A stretch of DNA of 64,000 nucleotides from Lacrimispora celerecrescens. Its GTDB lineage: Bacteria > Bacillota > Clostridia > Lachnospirales > Lachnospiraceae. Below the pieces are notes generated by a model. That model was given only the letters and a program-made list of their open reading frames with translations. It was not told the origin of the DNA and did no database searches. The DNA lies in contig NZ_JPME01000002.1 of the NCBI RefSeq assembly GCF_000732605.1, forward strand, positions 186,001 to 250,000, in the 5' to 3' direction. Positions 1 through 8,339 of this stretch are shown here, piece by piece. Position 1 is the stretch's first letter, and each line of letters begins with the position of its first letter. A program made the translations under genes and the position numbers.

Positions 1-1
1 A

Positions 2-340
2 TTCAGTTTTGGTGATACACAATGCCATCTGACAGTGATTGGCACCAAAACTGATCTAGCTGTAAACGGAGTGTTTCAGGGCAGTGGAGAACCATATGAA
101 CCACTTGGCAGAACCCCTTCATGGGTCTATGTGATGCTGGCAATTAATATTATTGGGCCGTTTATTTTTGGTGGTGGAATCTTTGGTGCACTGGTTGGTG
201 TTATATTTGGTACCAAGTATACACAAAGTGCTTTACGGAAAAAAACAGGGGTGGCGATTGGTGTATTTATTGGCTGTGTTGTTATTCAGATTTTGCTTGC
301 TTTCTTTGTTGTCGGCGCATACATTGCCTTCCTGAATTAA
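2..340 (+). CDS. C-terminal part of a membrane protein (cut by window edge)
   Basis: The reading frame is open back to the left edge, so only the C-terminal ~112 residues are visible. A GTG at 35 could start a 101-residue protein, but the frame continues upstream of it and no ribosome-binding site is seen there. The visible part has a short polar stretch followed by two strongly hydrophobic, glycine-rich segments that should be membrane helices, separated by a short basic loop (SALRKKTG). I do not recognise the family. No function is assigned. Confidence 0.5.
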   Translation, partial: FSFGDTQCHLTVIGTKTDLAVNGVFQGSGEPYEPLGRTPSWVYVMLAINIIGPFIFGGGIFGALVGVIFGTKYTQSALRKKTGVAIGVFIGCVVIQILLAFFVVGAYIAFLN

Positions 341-829
341 TATAAACTATCTTAGAACTGAAGTAGAAACAGTGGAAAGATTTTGATAGCAGTAGATGGA
401 GATCCATTGCGTTTGTGGTAGATTATAAAGAACATTTCGGTGATACATAAAGGTAGGTATATTTAGTCTGGTAATCAAGCAGAAAAAGAAATCCCCAGGG
501 TGCATTTTGGAAAAATGAGCAATGGCTGTCTAATGGCGGCCCTTGCTTAGCAATAAATAATATGAAAATAAAGAATCTCTCGGTATCGCAATGCAGGGAG
601 CTTTTTTAATTGGTATATATTATAGTTTGATTTCTGTTCTGGACATTCTTTCGTCCTCTGTTTCGACTTCCTTAATCTCTAGCATATTAGTCGATTTCAC
701 GCTTCATTATTATTTCACCCTATTACATCTTACCGTTCACCTTTATACTTTGTATATGATTACACACATCATATACATAACTTAATTAAATCTAATTATT
801 GTGCTTTTCACGAAATTCTATTTTGGACA
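341..829. other. AT-rich gene-free stretch
   Basis: About 490 bases with no convincing gene. The only notable structure is a weak 5-bp hairpin (ctctc/gggag) followed by six T near 578-607, which could be a poor terminator on the plus strand. Base composition is visibly more AT-rich than the metabolic regions further right. Confidence 0.5.
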
Positions 830-858
830 TTGTAATGAAATAAAAATAGTGTTAAAAT
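830..858 (+). promoter_or_regulatory. Putative sigma-A promoter of the UvrA-like gene
   Basis: TTGTAA at 830-835 and TAAAAT at 853-858 are separated by 17 bases, about 55 bases before the UvrA-like start codon. Assignment rests on sequence match only. Confidence 0.45.
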
Positions 859-913
859 ATAATTAACCCACTCATATATTAACTGCGTCATATAAAAACA
901 ACGAGGTAAAAGT

Positions 914-3175
914 ATGTCTGATAATTATATTCAGGTATCAGGTGCAAGGGAACGAAATCTAAAAAATATAAATGTTCTGATACCCAAAAAAGAAATTACG
1001 GTTTTTACAGGTGTTTCTGGTTCAGGAAAATCATCTTTGGTATTTGATACAATAGCAGCAGAATCGCAAAGACAATTAAATGAAACTTACACCAGTTTTA
1101 TACGTCATCGTATGCCACATTACGGAAAACCCGATGTGGACACTATCGAAAATTTATCCGTAGCCTTTATTATCAATCAAAAACGATTAGGCGGTAATGC
1201 CCGTTCAACGGTTGGGACAATTACAGATATTTATTCTGTATTACGTTTATTGTTTTCCCGAATTGGAGAACCATTTGTAGGTTATTCAGATGTTTTTTCG
1301 TTCAACAATCCGTCCGGAATGTGTGAACATTGTGCGGGCTTGGGAAAAATTGAAACCATTGATATTGAAAGGCTGTTAGATAAAAATAAATCCTTAAATG
1401 AGGGGGCTATCCGTTTTCCAACTTTTGACCCCGTTGGTTGGCGATTAACCCGCTATATTCATTCAGGTTTTTTTGATAACAATAAAAAATTGAAAGACTA
1501 TTCTTCGGAGGAATTGGAACTGTTACTTTACGCTGACGGAATTAAGGTTAAAAATCCCACCCCAGAATGGCATAAAACCTCATTGTATGAGGGTTTGATA
1601 CCACGCATCGAGCGGAGTTTTCTTAAAAAAGAAGATGGGGAAAAGGTCAGATATGGAAAAGAAATCGAGCGGTTTGTTGTAAAACAGGACTGTCCCCATT
1701 GTCACGGAACACGTTTAAATGATAAAGTGTTGTCTTGTATAGTGAATGGTAAAAATATTGCGGAATGTGCAGATATGCAAATTAATGAGCTTTTGGATTT
1801 TGTTCAATCCGTTCATGCTCCCGTTGCCGCTACAATTGTTTCGGAACTTGTGAATAGGATTCAGCACATGGTATCCATAGGACTGGGCTATTTGTGTTTA
1901 AGCAGAGAAACCTCTACACTTTCAGGCGGAGAATCTCAAAGAATTAAAATGGTTAGCCAACTTGGCAGTAGCTTGAATGACCTCACTTACATTTTCGATG
2001 AACCCAGTATGGGACTACACCCGCATGACATAAGCAAAATTAATGAGCTTATGAGGTTGTTGCGTGATAAGGGGAATACTGTTCTGATTATAGAGCATGA
2101 CCCAGACATGATAAAAATTGCAGACCATATTATTGATATGGGACCAGGTGCGGGAACCAATGGAGGGGAAGTTGTATATCAAGGGGATTTAGATGGGCTG
2201 AAAACAGCGGGTACTCTCACAGGAAAATATTTATCAAACTGCCCCGAACTAAAACGTAATACCCGTGCCCCGAAAGGTTGGCTTTCTATTCAAAATGCAT
2301 CCATGCATAATTTGAAGAGCCTTTCGGTTGATATACCCAAAGGAGTAATGACTGTTGTAACCGGGGTTGCCGGTTCAGGAAAAAGTACGCTCATTAATGG
2401 GGTATTGCCTCGGTTATATCCTGAAACTGTTTTTATTGACCAGAAAGGGATTCAAGCGTCCAAACGTTCCAACATTGCGACCTTTACAGGTATCTTTGAC
2501 ATTATCAGAAAATTATTTGCAAAGAGGAACGGTGTAAGCGCATCCCTATTCAGTTTCAATTCACAAGGTGCTTGTCCTGCCTGCAAAGGTTTAGGAGTTA
2601 CTTATACAGATTTGGCTTTTATGGATACAATCGTTACGGTATGTGAGGAATGTCACGGAAACCGTTATACGGACGAAGTGCTTGCCTATCAGCTAAGAGG
2701 AAAAAACATTGCCGATGTTCTTAAAATGACAGTTATGGAAGCCTTAGAATATTTTCAGGAAAAAGAAATCGTAACGGTACTGAAACGGCTTTCGGACGTT
2801 GGCATTACTTATGTTACTTTGGGGCAACCACTAAGTACGCTTTCAGGTGGTGAGTTGCAACGAATTAAACTTGCTTCCGAACTTGAAAATTGTGGTCAGA
2901 TTTATGTTTTGGACGAACCGTCAACAGGTTTGCATATGGCTGATATAAAACAGTTGATCGGTGTAATGAATCGCCTTGTAGAACAAAATTCTACTCTTAT
3001 TGTCATAGAACACAATTTGGATATTATCTGTCAAGCAGATTGGATTATTGATATAGGCCCATTTGCAGGACAAAATGGTGGCAAAATTATGTTTACAGGA
3101 TTGCCGAAAGATTTAATCAACTGTCAAGATTCTTTAACTGGAAAATACCTAAAAAAGTATATTAATGAAAAATAG
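914..3175 (+). CDS. UvrA-like ABC ATPase, short form
   Basis: A 753-residue tandem ABC ATPase of the UvrA family. Walker A motifs lie at residues 33-41 (GVSGSGKSS) and from 484 (GVAGSGKST). ABC signatures lie at about 336 (LSGGESQR) and 643 (LSGGELQR), each followed by a Walker B of the DEPSxGLH type. Paired CxxC zinc-finger motifs occur near 137, 260, 555 and 577. Housekeeping UvrA is about 940 residues; the deficit falls between the first Walker A and the first signature, where the UvrB-binding domain normally sits. It is therefore probably not the excision-repair UvrA but one of the short paralogues linked to drug or DNA-damage resistance (known for DrrC-type proteins; inferred here). A MarR gene follows after 12 bases, suggesting a two-gene operon. 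The gene is AT-rich with codon use unlike the region beyond 6 kb, consistent with acquisition by transfer. Confidence 0.85.
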   Translation: MSDNYIQVSGARERNLKNINVLIPKKEITVFTGVSGSGKSSLVFDTIAAESQRQLNETYTSFIRHRMPHYGKPDVDTIENLSVAFIINQKRLGGNARSTVGTITDIYSVLRLLFSRIGEPFVGYSDVFSFNNPSGMCEHCAGLGKIETIDIERLLDKNKSLNEGAIRFPTFDPVGWRLTRYIHSGFFDNNKKLKDYSSEELELLLYADGIKVKNPTPEWHKTSLYEGLIPRIERSFLKKEDGEKVRYGKEIERFVVKQDCPHCHGTRLNDKVLSCIVNGKNIAECADMQINELLDFVQSVHAPVAATIVSELVNRIQHMVSIGLGYLCLSRETSTLSGGESQRIKMVSQLGSSLNDLTYIFDEPSMGLHPHDISKINELMRLLRDKGNTVLIIEHDPDMIKIADHIIDMGPGAGTNGGEVVYQGDLDGLKTAGTLTGKYLSNCPELKRNTRAPKGWLSIQNASMHNLKSLSVDIPKGVMTVVTGVAGSGKSTLINGVLPRLYPETVFIDQKGIQASKRSNIATFTGIFDIIRKLFAKRNGVSASLFSFNSQGACPACKGLGVTYTDLAFMDTIVTVCEECHGNRYTDEVLAYQLRGKNIADVLKMTVMEALEYFQEKEIVTVLKRLSDVGITYVTLGQPLSTLSGGELQRIKLASELENCGQIYVLDEPSTGLHMADIKQLIGVMNRLVEQNSTLIVIEHNLDIICQADWIIDIGPFAGQNGGKIMFTGLPKDLINCQDSLTGKYLKKYINEK

Positions 3176-3187
3176 GAGGTTGACTGA

Positions 3188-3610
3188 ATGGCTATAAAAG
3201 AATTAGAGGAAAGTTATGTTCCCTTTCAATGCATGATTGTATCAGATTCAAATCGATTCAATGTTGAGGGTGTTTCAACGGCACAATACTATATACTAGA
3301 TACATTGAATAAGCAGGGGGCGAAAACCACAAAAGAACTTGCTGAAATGAGAGGTATCTCACAATCCGGCATTTCTAAATTAACAAAGCGTTTGCTGGAA
3401 AAAAAGTATATTATTCAGGAAAGGCAGACGAATGACCGCCGCTCTTACAATATTGTGCTTACCAAAGAGGGGGAAGCCTTTTTAAATCGTGTTGAGGATT
3501 TTGGAAATGAAATTATGAACCTAATTGAAGAAGCATTAACAGCGGAAGAAGTACACGCTTTTTCCATGATGTGCAAAAGGATTACAAGCTTATGCGCAAA
3601 AAAGCAGTAG
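3188..3610 (+). CDS. MarR-family transcriptional regulator
   Basis: A 140-residue winged-helix protein. The central part (about residues 45-95) carries the typical MarR pattern: a helix-turn-helix (GISQSGISKLTKRL) followed by the wing with the conserved DRRSYNIVLTKEG stretch. The start ATG has an upstream AGGAGG (3176-3181). It lies 12 bases after the UvrA-like gene and almost certainly shares its transcript. MarR proteins usually repress their own operon and respond to small ligands, so control of the UvrA-like gene is likely but inferred. Confidence 0.85.
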   Translation: MAIKELEESYVPFQCMIVSDSNRFNVEGVSTAQYYILDTLNKQGAKTTKELAEMRGISQSGISKLTKRLLEKKYIIQERQTNDRRSYNIVLTKEGEAFLNRVEDFGNEIMNLIEEALTAEEVHAFSMMCKRITSLCAKKQ

Positions 3611-3701
3611 ACATACTTAGTCGAATATAAGAAAACACCTGCCCAGTCCGACGCAGGAAAAGAAAAAGGTGATAAAGAAGCAGTTCCTAAAGAGAAAAAG
3701 A

Positions 3702-3734
3702 AAACCCGCGTAAATCATTGATTTACGCGGGTTT
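3702..3734 (-). terminator. Intrinsic terminator of tRNA-Ser
   Basis: A near-perfect 14-16 bp inverted repeat (AAACCCGCGTAAAT and its complement). On the minus strand it is followed by a T-rich tract (TCTTTTTCTC). It lies immediately 3' of the tRNA, so it should end its transcript. The plus-strand flank is not T-rich enough to serve the MarR gene. Confidence 0.75.
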
Positions 3735-3742
3735 GTTGTTGA

Positions 3743-3828
3743 CGGAAGCGGTGGGATTCGAACCCACGTGCCCTTGCGGACAACCGCATTTCGAGTGCGG
3801 CTCGTTATGACCACTTCGATACGCTTCC
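3743..3828 (-). tRNA. tRNA-Ser (anticodon CGA)
   Basis: An 86-nt class II tRNA. The 7-bp acceptor stem GGAAGCG/CGCTTCC closes it, the anticodon loop reads CTCGAAA (anticodon CGA, decoding UCG), there is a long variable arm, and the T-arm contains GGGTTCGAATCCC. CCA is not encoded. The 3' end points left toward the AT-rich UvrA/MarR stretch, which makes this a possible integration target, although no second copy of the 3' end is seen inside the window. Confidence 0.93.
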
Positions 3829-3850
3829 ATGTAAAAAATATGTTGTTTGT

Positions 3851-3910
3851 ATGCGGAGATTACGTGATTTCAAATCAGGTCCATAATGGCCGCTTCGTAT
3901 ATGCTTCGCC
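3851..3910 (-). pseudogene. Degenerate tRNA-Ser remnant (UGA-like)
   Basis: On the minus strand this 60-nt segment aligns with the 5' two thirds of the neighbouring tRNA-Ser: the D-arm (CGAAGCGGCCATTATGG against CGAAGTGGTCATAACGA), the anticodon arm with loop TTTGAAA in place of CTCGAAA (anticodon would be TGA), and a variable-arm end CTCCGCA. The acceptor pairing and the whole T-arm are missing, so it cannot form a functional tRNA. A TATAAT-like sequence at 3934-3939 (minus) suggests it may be transcribed ahead of the intact tRNA. Confidence 0.5.
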
Positions 3911-4118
3911 TTATGAAAAAGACGAACGATACAATTATACACGAGAAATCTAATTTTGTGTAGTACTTTTAGTAAAATTTTCATTTTTTCCCGTATAAGC
4001 ACCAGTGCTATGGAAATAATAGGAACATATAAGAAAAAGTGCATATTTTTGTGCAAAAAATCTATTTGTTTTTGTTAAAAAGACACACAAAAAAACATCA
4101 AAAAAGGAGGTGCCAGAG

Positions 4119-4340
4119 ATGAGGAATCTGAAACATACATTTTCTACGGTGGAAGATCTGGTTGCATTTGTAGTAAGAGCGGAAAGATGCAGCTTTGATA
4201 TTGATGTCGTTTACAACCAGCTGGTTATTGACGGAAAATCGCTGATGGGAGTTATGCTCATCGGCATTGGAAAACAGGTTGAGATCGTTTGCCACAATGC
4301 AGCAGCTTCTCCTGAAGAATTAGTAGGCCATGCCGCCTAA
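4119..4340 (+). CDS. HPr-like protein lacking the active-site histidine
   Basis: A 73-residue protein starting at ATG 4119, which has AGGAGG at 4105-4110; the in-frame GTG at 4110 overlaps that site and is not used. The C-terminal half matches the HPr fold, including the regulatory-serine region (DGKSLMGVMLIGIGKQVEI). The N-terminal half lacks the GxHARPA phosphorylation-site histidine of true PTS HPr. It therefore cannot act as a normal phosphocarrier but keeps the serine surface, as in Crh-like or HPr-domain small proteins. Its role here is unknown. It is monocistronic and followed by a clear terminator. Confidence 0.75.
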   Translation: MRNLKHTFSTVEDLVAFVVRAERCSFDIDVVYNQLVIDGKSLMGVMLIGIGKQVEIVCHNAAASPEELVGHAA

Positions 4341-4381
4341 ATACTGGAATATTAGAGCATCAGGCAGGAACAGAAAAGAAG

Positions 4382-4420
4382 AAGCCGGTCCCATCTTTTA
4401 AAGGAAAAGGGGACCGGCTT
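4382..4420 (+). terminator. Intrinsic terminator after HPr-like gene
   Basis: An 11-bp stem (AAGCCGGTCCC/GGGACCGGCTT) with a 17-base loop, followed by a pyrimidine-rich tail (TCCCTGTTTG). It ends the HPr-like transcript before the amidase gene. Confidence 0.7.
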
Positions 4421-4598
4421 TCCCTGTTTGTTTCCCTGACCATTGCCATGACAGCGGTCTGCAGTCTGCAAGGCAAGACCCGGTCTGTTAATATTTAATT
4501 CATAAGAGATTTAATTTACAGTTTTAGCCTGTTTTTGATTGACTTTATCCTAAGGAAAGACGTAAACTTAGTAAAAGGGAAAATCAGGAGTTTGGGAT

Positions 4599-5336
4599 AT
4601 GACGAATCAGACAAAAGAAAGCTATGACGAGCTGGAACGCCGCCGCCGTGCCAGAGTAAGGCGGCAAAAGCAAAAAAAGCAGCAGAAACGAAGGCGGATT
4701 ATCTACATAGTGGTCAGAATATTCATTCTGTCCATATTCCTGGCTGGTATCGTATGGGGGATTAGCCTGCTGTTTTTCAAAAATTATGTGGATTTAAGGA
4801 AGGTTTCCATGCCAGATTGGGTGGAAGAGGATTTTATTGAGCCAAATCCTTACTCAAGACCTGGGACCGAAATGAAACGAGCTGATGGAATTGTGGTTCA
4901 TTATGTGGCCAATCCGGGTACCACGGCCAAACAGAACTTGAATTATTTTGACAGCCTGAAGAACCAGACGGGAGATAAGAAGATTTCCGCCAGCAGCCAT
5001 TTTATGATTGGGCTGGAGGGAGAAATACTTCAGGGAATCCCTATTTATGAGGTGGCCTATGCCACATCCAAAGAAAAAAATGTGGATACGGTTTCCATTG
5101 AATGCTGCCACCCTGATGAGACAGGGAAATTTAACGAAGCAACTTATGATTCTCTGGTAAAGCTGACGGCCTGGCTTTGCAGGAATCTGGGATTAACAGA
5201 AAAAGATGTCATCAGACATTACGATGCCACAGGAAAGGATTGTCCTAGGTACTTTGTAGCACACGAAGATGCATGGAAGAAATTCCTTTCCGATGTGAAA
5301 ACGGCCAGAAAGCAGCCAGATGAGGGGGAACGGTAA
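4599..5336 (+). CDS. Membrane-anchored N-acetylmuramoyl-L-alanine amidase (Amidase_2)
   Basis: A 245-residue protein. A very basic N-terminus (about residues 14-33, RRRRAR...KQQKRRR) precedes one membrane helix (about 34-60), so the rest should face outside. The outer domain is an amidase_2/PGRP zinc amidase: the first His ligand in VVHYVAN near residue 106, SSHFMIG, and the C-terminal RHYDATGKDCP motif, which supplies the second His, the catalytic Lys region and the Cys ligand. It should cleave the amide between muramic acid and the peptide stem in peptidoglycan turnover. It appears to be a single gene. A TTGACT/TAAACT pair (4539-4568, 18-base spacing) is a possible promoter. Confidence 0.88.
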   Translation: MTNQTKESYDELERRRRARVRRQKQKKQQKRRRIIYIVVRIFILSIFLAGIVWGISLLFFKNYVDLRKVSMPDWVEEDFIEPNPYSRPGTEMKRADGIVVHYVANPGTTAKQNLNYFDSLKNQTGDKKISASSHFMIGLEGEILQGIPIYEVAYATSKEKNVDTVSIECCHPDETGKFNEATYDSLVKLTAWLCRNLGLTEKDVIRHYDATGKDCPRYFVAHEDAWKKFLSDVKTARKQPDEGER

Positions 5337-5350
5337 GGATAAAGAAAAAG

Positions 5351-5386
5351 AATCTCCAATAGGCCTTGTCAGGCTTATTGGAGGTT
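5351..5386 (-). terminator. Intrinsic terminator (minus strand; may also stop the amidase gene)
   Basis: A 15-bp stem with two G-T pairs (AATCTCCAATAGGCC paired with GGCTTATTGGAGGTT). On the minus strand it is followed by CTTTTTCTTT, so it mainly ends the C-GCAxxG-C-C gene. It also lies between that gene and the convergent amidase gene. Confidence 0.7.
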
Positions 5387-5399
5387 CTCCATGCGTAAG

Positions 5400-5825
5400 T
5401 TATTCTTCTCCAAATAATTCGTGGTCTATGATTCTTACTGCATCTGCGATGCAGTCATTGCAGGAACGGAGGACTGTTCCGGTTTCTATTCCCTTTAAAT
5501 CCTTGCAGATCACGCTTTTATTTTGTTCCTTAAATTCGGACAAGCACTTTTTGGATGCCTCATGGGAGCTCCTCTTGGAATCTGGCTTGTCCAGGCGGGC
5601 GGAACTGTTCTTCAGACCGGAAAGTACGGCAGCAGCGCTGATGGCTCCGCAGGTACCTTCCATGCCTCCCATACCAAGGCCCATTCCTTCCGTAAAGCGG
5701 AACATGGTTTCCTCTTCAATGCCTGTTTTATCACAGAAAGCACAGGATACTGACTGTGCGCAATTGTAACCCTTTGCATGCTTGTTAAGAGCTTCTTCCA
5801 CTCTTTTTGATGTTGTGTCTGACAT
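5400..5825 (-). CDS. C-GCAxxG-C-C family protein
   Basis: A 141-residue protein with the Cys pattern of the C_GCAxxG_C_C family: YNCAQSV near residue 21, the glycine-rich core MGLGMGGMEGTCGAISAA, and Cys-containing C-terminal pieces (ICKDLKG, CNDCI). The family is common in anaerobes, probably binds a metal or redox centre, and has no established reaction. The start ATG at 5825 has an AGGAGG nine bases upstream on the minus strand. It lies 44 bases downstream of the YwaF-like gene and may be co-transcribed with it. Confidence 0.85.
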   Translation of the reverse strand: MSDTTSKRVEEALNKHAKGYNCAQSVSCAFCDKTGIEEETMFRFTEGMGLGMGGMEGTCGAISAAAVLSGLKNSSARLDKPDSKRSSHEASKKCLSEFKEQNKSVICKDLKGIETGTVLRSCNDCIADAVRIIDHELFGEE

Positions 5826-5869
5826 ATCATGATTCCTCCTGAAGTGATGATCTCCATTGTAATGCCCGT

Positions 5870-6646
5870 CTAAGTGTCAGTCCGGGCGGAGAATAAGTGA
5901 ACTTTATGAAATATAACGTGAAACAGAAAGCCGCCCAGGCAGGTGGCAAGCAGATAGACCGCATTCCCTATGGAGATGCCGTATTTTAGCGCAATTTCAT
6001 GGAAGACAATTTGAGCCGACGGGTAATAGGGTGAAATGTAGAACATATCTGCCTGACCCAAAGGCTTTGCCGTCCGATTTATGATAGAAGCTATGATGCA
6101 GCAGATGAGAAACAGAGGAAGCGTCCGCACGAATCCCAAAAACGAAGTATCGGAAAGGCGGGAAAATGCGATGACCAACCCTATAAAAATCAAAAGCAGG
6201 TGCCAGATCAGCCCGTGAAGGGTTAAAAACCAATAAGGATGAAAAAGCCCGGATGGTTCTGCCAGTGCCATGATGCCTCCTAAAAGGTTAAAATCCTGCA
6301 TAAAGGTGCAGAGTACCCTTTGCCCATCCCTAGAAGGGACCAGCGGCAGAATGAGGCAGAGATACATGGGAAGGCTGCAAAGCTGAAATGGAAAATACCA
6401 CCAGTTGTAGGTCTGCTCATTTACCACATAATATAAAAAAAGCTGTTTCCAGCACTCGGTGGCAGCCAGAAGAAGACCGCAGAAAAAAAGCAGCTGCGGA
6501 AGTCTGGAGTTCTTTACTTTTCTGGTCGTGTAATAAGCCAGAAAAACCACAGAGGCAAGCCCTACGGCAATAAATATGATGTGGAACAAGGAATAAGGAG
6601 CCGGAGGATTCATAGGCCATGCAGTTTTTTCAATGAGTTCCTTCAT
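5870..6646 (-). CDS. YwaF-type (TIGR02206) integral membrane protein
   Basis: A 258-residue protein made of about seven hydrophobic segments. It carries the family signature near residue 83 (WWYFPFQLCSLPMYL) and a His-containing helix near the middle (LTLHGLIWHLL). The family includes Bacillus YwaF and has no assigned function. It starts on ATG at 6646 and is divergent from the amino-acid transporter operon. Confidence 0.8.
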   Translation of the reverse strand: MKELIEKTAWPMNPPAPYSLFHIIFIAVGLASVVFLAYYTTRKVKNSRLPQLLFFCGLLLAATECWKQLFLYYVVNEQTYNWWYFPFQLCSLPMYLCLILPLVPSRDGQRVLCTFMQDFNLLGGIMALAEPSGLFHPYWFLTLHGLIWHLLLIFIGLVIAFSRLSDTSFLGFVRTLPLFLICCIIASIINRTAKPLGQADMFYISPYYPSAQIVFHEIALKYGISIGNAVYLLATCLGGFLFHVIFHKVHLFSARTDT

Positions 6647-6766
6647 AGCTATTACCGACCTCTCTTTCTTACTTCTGATTAAGCTATATTATATAGGATT
6701 GCCTGAAATCATGCAAGGTAAATGAAAATTCCCAGGAAAAATAAGAATCTTCTTTTTATTAAGTAC

Positions 6767-6794
6767 TTGATTAATTCCGAAAATGCTATATAAT
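6767..6794 (+). promoter_or_regulatory. Sigma-A promoter of the amino-acid ABC operon
   Basis: TTGATT (6767-6772) and a perfect TATAAT (6789-6794) with a 16-base spacer, about 60 bases before the binding-protein start. Confidence 0.7.
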
Positions 6795-6855
6795 GTATAA
6801 CTAGCACTTTATTTAATAATTATGCATATTTGTGTATATAAGAGGAGGAATCATT

Positions 6856-7629
6856 ATGAAAAAGAATGTAATTGCAATTGCAGGTGTCGTATGCATGGCA
6901 GCTTTATTAACTGCTTGTGCAGGCTCCGGAACAAAGACAGAAACAACTGCGGCTGGACAGCAAGAAGCCGCCGGAAAGCTGGTTATGGTTACTAACGCAG
7001 AATTTCCGCCCTATGAATATTATGACAATAACAAAGTCGTTGGAATCGATGTGGATATCGCAAGTGCAATCGCTGATAAGATGGGCGTGGAGCTGGATGT
7101 ACAGGATATGGCCTTTGATTCTTTAATTCCGGCTGTTCAGTCCGGAAAGGCGGACTTTACTGCTGCCGGTATGACCGTAAACGAAGACAGAATGAAAAAT
7201 GTTGACTTTACCGATACCTATGCAGAAGCAGCCCAGGTCATCATTGTAAAAGAAGGCAGCGAGATCAAAACACCGGATGATTTATCTGGAAAGAAGATCG
7301 GAGTACAGACCGGAACTACTGGTGATATTTATGCAGATGATATTGAGGAAGCAAACGTACAGCGCTTCAATAAGGGAATGGAAGCAGTTATGGCCCTTTC
7401 TCAGGGGAAAATTGATGCAGTCATCATTGACCGTGAGCCTGCGAAGGTATTTGTAAAAGAAAATGCCGGACTGGCGATCCTTGACGAAGCATTTACCGAA
7501 GAAGAGTACGCTATCGCTATTAAAAAGGGCAACACAGAGCTGTTAGATAAGATGAACAGTGCCATTAAGGAATTAAAGGAATCCGGTGAATTAAAGAAGA
7601 TCGTAGATAAATATATCACCGCAGAATAA
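6856..7629 (+). CDS. Polar amino-acid ABC transporter, substrate-binding lipoprotein
   Basis: A 257-residue lipoprotein. The start is ATG 6856, with AGGAGG at 6843-6848, rather than the in-frame upstream ATG at 6832. A signal peptide ends in the lipobox LLTAC with Cys21 as the lipidated residue. The mature part is a family-3 solute-binding protein (SBP_bac_3) with the usual opening EFPPYEYYDNNKVVGIDVDIA and the domain-2 motif GKKIGVQTGTTGD. The exact amino acid cannot be read from sequence. It is the first gene of a binding protein-permease-ATPase operon. Confidence 0.9.
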   Translation: MKKNVIAIAGVVCMAALLTACAGSGTKTETTAAGQQEAAGKLVMVTNAEFPPYEYYDNNKVVGIDVDIASAIADKMGVELDVQDMAFDSLIPAVQSGKADFTAAGMTVNEDRMKNVDFTDTYAEAAQVIIVKEGSEIKTPDDLSGKKIGVQTGTTGDIYADDIEEANVQRFNKGMEAVMALSQGKIDAVIIDREPAKVFVKENAGLAILDEAFTEEEYAIAIKKGNTELLDKMNSAIKELKESGELKKIVDKYITAE

Positions 7630-7646
7630 GAAAAAGGAAGAGTGCT

Positions 7647-8339
7647 ATGTGGGAAAAGCTAAGAGATGATTTTTATCAGAATTTTATCGTAGATGACCGT
7701 TGGAAATACATTACCGGGGGCCTGCAAAACACGTTAAAAATCACGTTTTTTGCAGTTTTAATCGGTATTGTGCTGGGATTTCTGGTTGCAATCATACGTT
7801 CAACCTATGAAAATACCCATAAGCTGAAACTATTAAATGCGGTTTGCAGCGTTTATCTGACGGTGATCCGCGGGACACCGGTGGTTGTACAGTTGATGAT
7901 CATGTATTTTGTCATCTTTGCATCCACGGATCCGGGCCAGGTGCCAACAGCGATTCTGGCATTTGGAATCAACTCTGGCGCCTATGTGGCAGAAATCTTC
8001 CGGAGCGGTATCAGTTCCATTGAAAAAGGTCAGTTTGAGGCCGGCCGCAGCCTGGGCTTTAATTACGCCCAGACCATGTGGTTCATCGTTATGCCTCAGG
8101 CCTTTAAAAACGTGGTGCCTACTCTTGCGAATGAATTTATCGTCCTTTTAAAGGAGACTTCTGTAGCAGGATACATAGGGCTGCAGGATTTGACCAAGGG
8201 CGGCGATATCATCAAGAGCCGTACGTATTCTGCGTTTATGCCCCTGATTGCAGTGGCCGTTATTTATCTGGTTATGGTTATGGTATTTTCATATCTCGTA
8301 AAATTACTGGAGAGGAGGCTGCACAGAAGTGAGCATTAA
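7647..8339 (+). CDS. Amino-acid ABC transporter permease
   Basis: A 230-residue permease of the HisM/GlnP family with about five membrane segments. The cytoplasmic EAA loop, which docks the ATPase, reads [20 protein letters not shown]. The N-terminal [12 protein letters not shown] and the VIRGTP motif are typical. One permease gene is present, so a homodimer is likely. It lies 17 bases after the binding protein and overlaps the ATPase gene by 11 bases. Confidence 0.9.
   Translation: MWEKLRDDFYQNFIVDDRWKYITGGLQNTLKITFFAVLIGIVLGFLVAIIRSTYENTHKLKLLNAVCSVYLTVIRGTPVVVQLMIMYFVIFASTDPGQVPTAILAFGINSGAYVAEIFRSGISSIEKGQFEAGRSLGFNYAQTMWFIVMPQAFKNVVPTLANEFIVLLKETSVAGYIGLQDLTKGGDIIKSRTYSAFMPLIAVAVIYLVMVMVFSYLVKLLERRLHRSEH

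Noticed and set aside
591-785. 64-codon ORF in the AT-rich left gap
   Set aside because: No ribosome-binding site and a Leu/Ile/Tyr-rich random-looking translation typical of AT-rich non-coding DNA.
5320-5769. 149-codon plus-strand ORF after the amidase
   Set aside because: It is antisense to the C-GCAxxG-C-C gene, whose Cys motifs are clearly conserved on the other strand.
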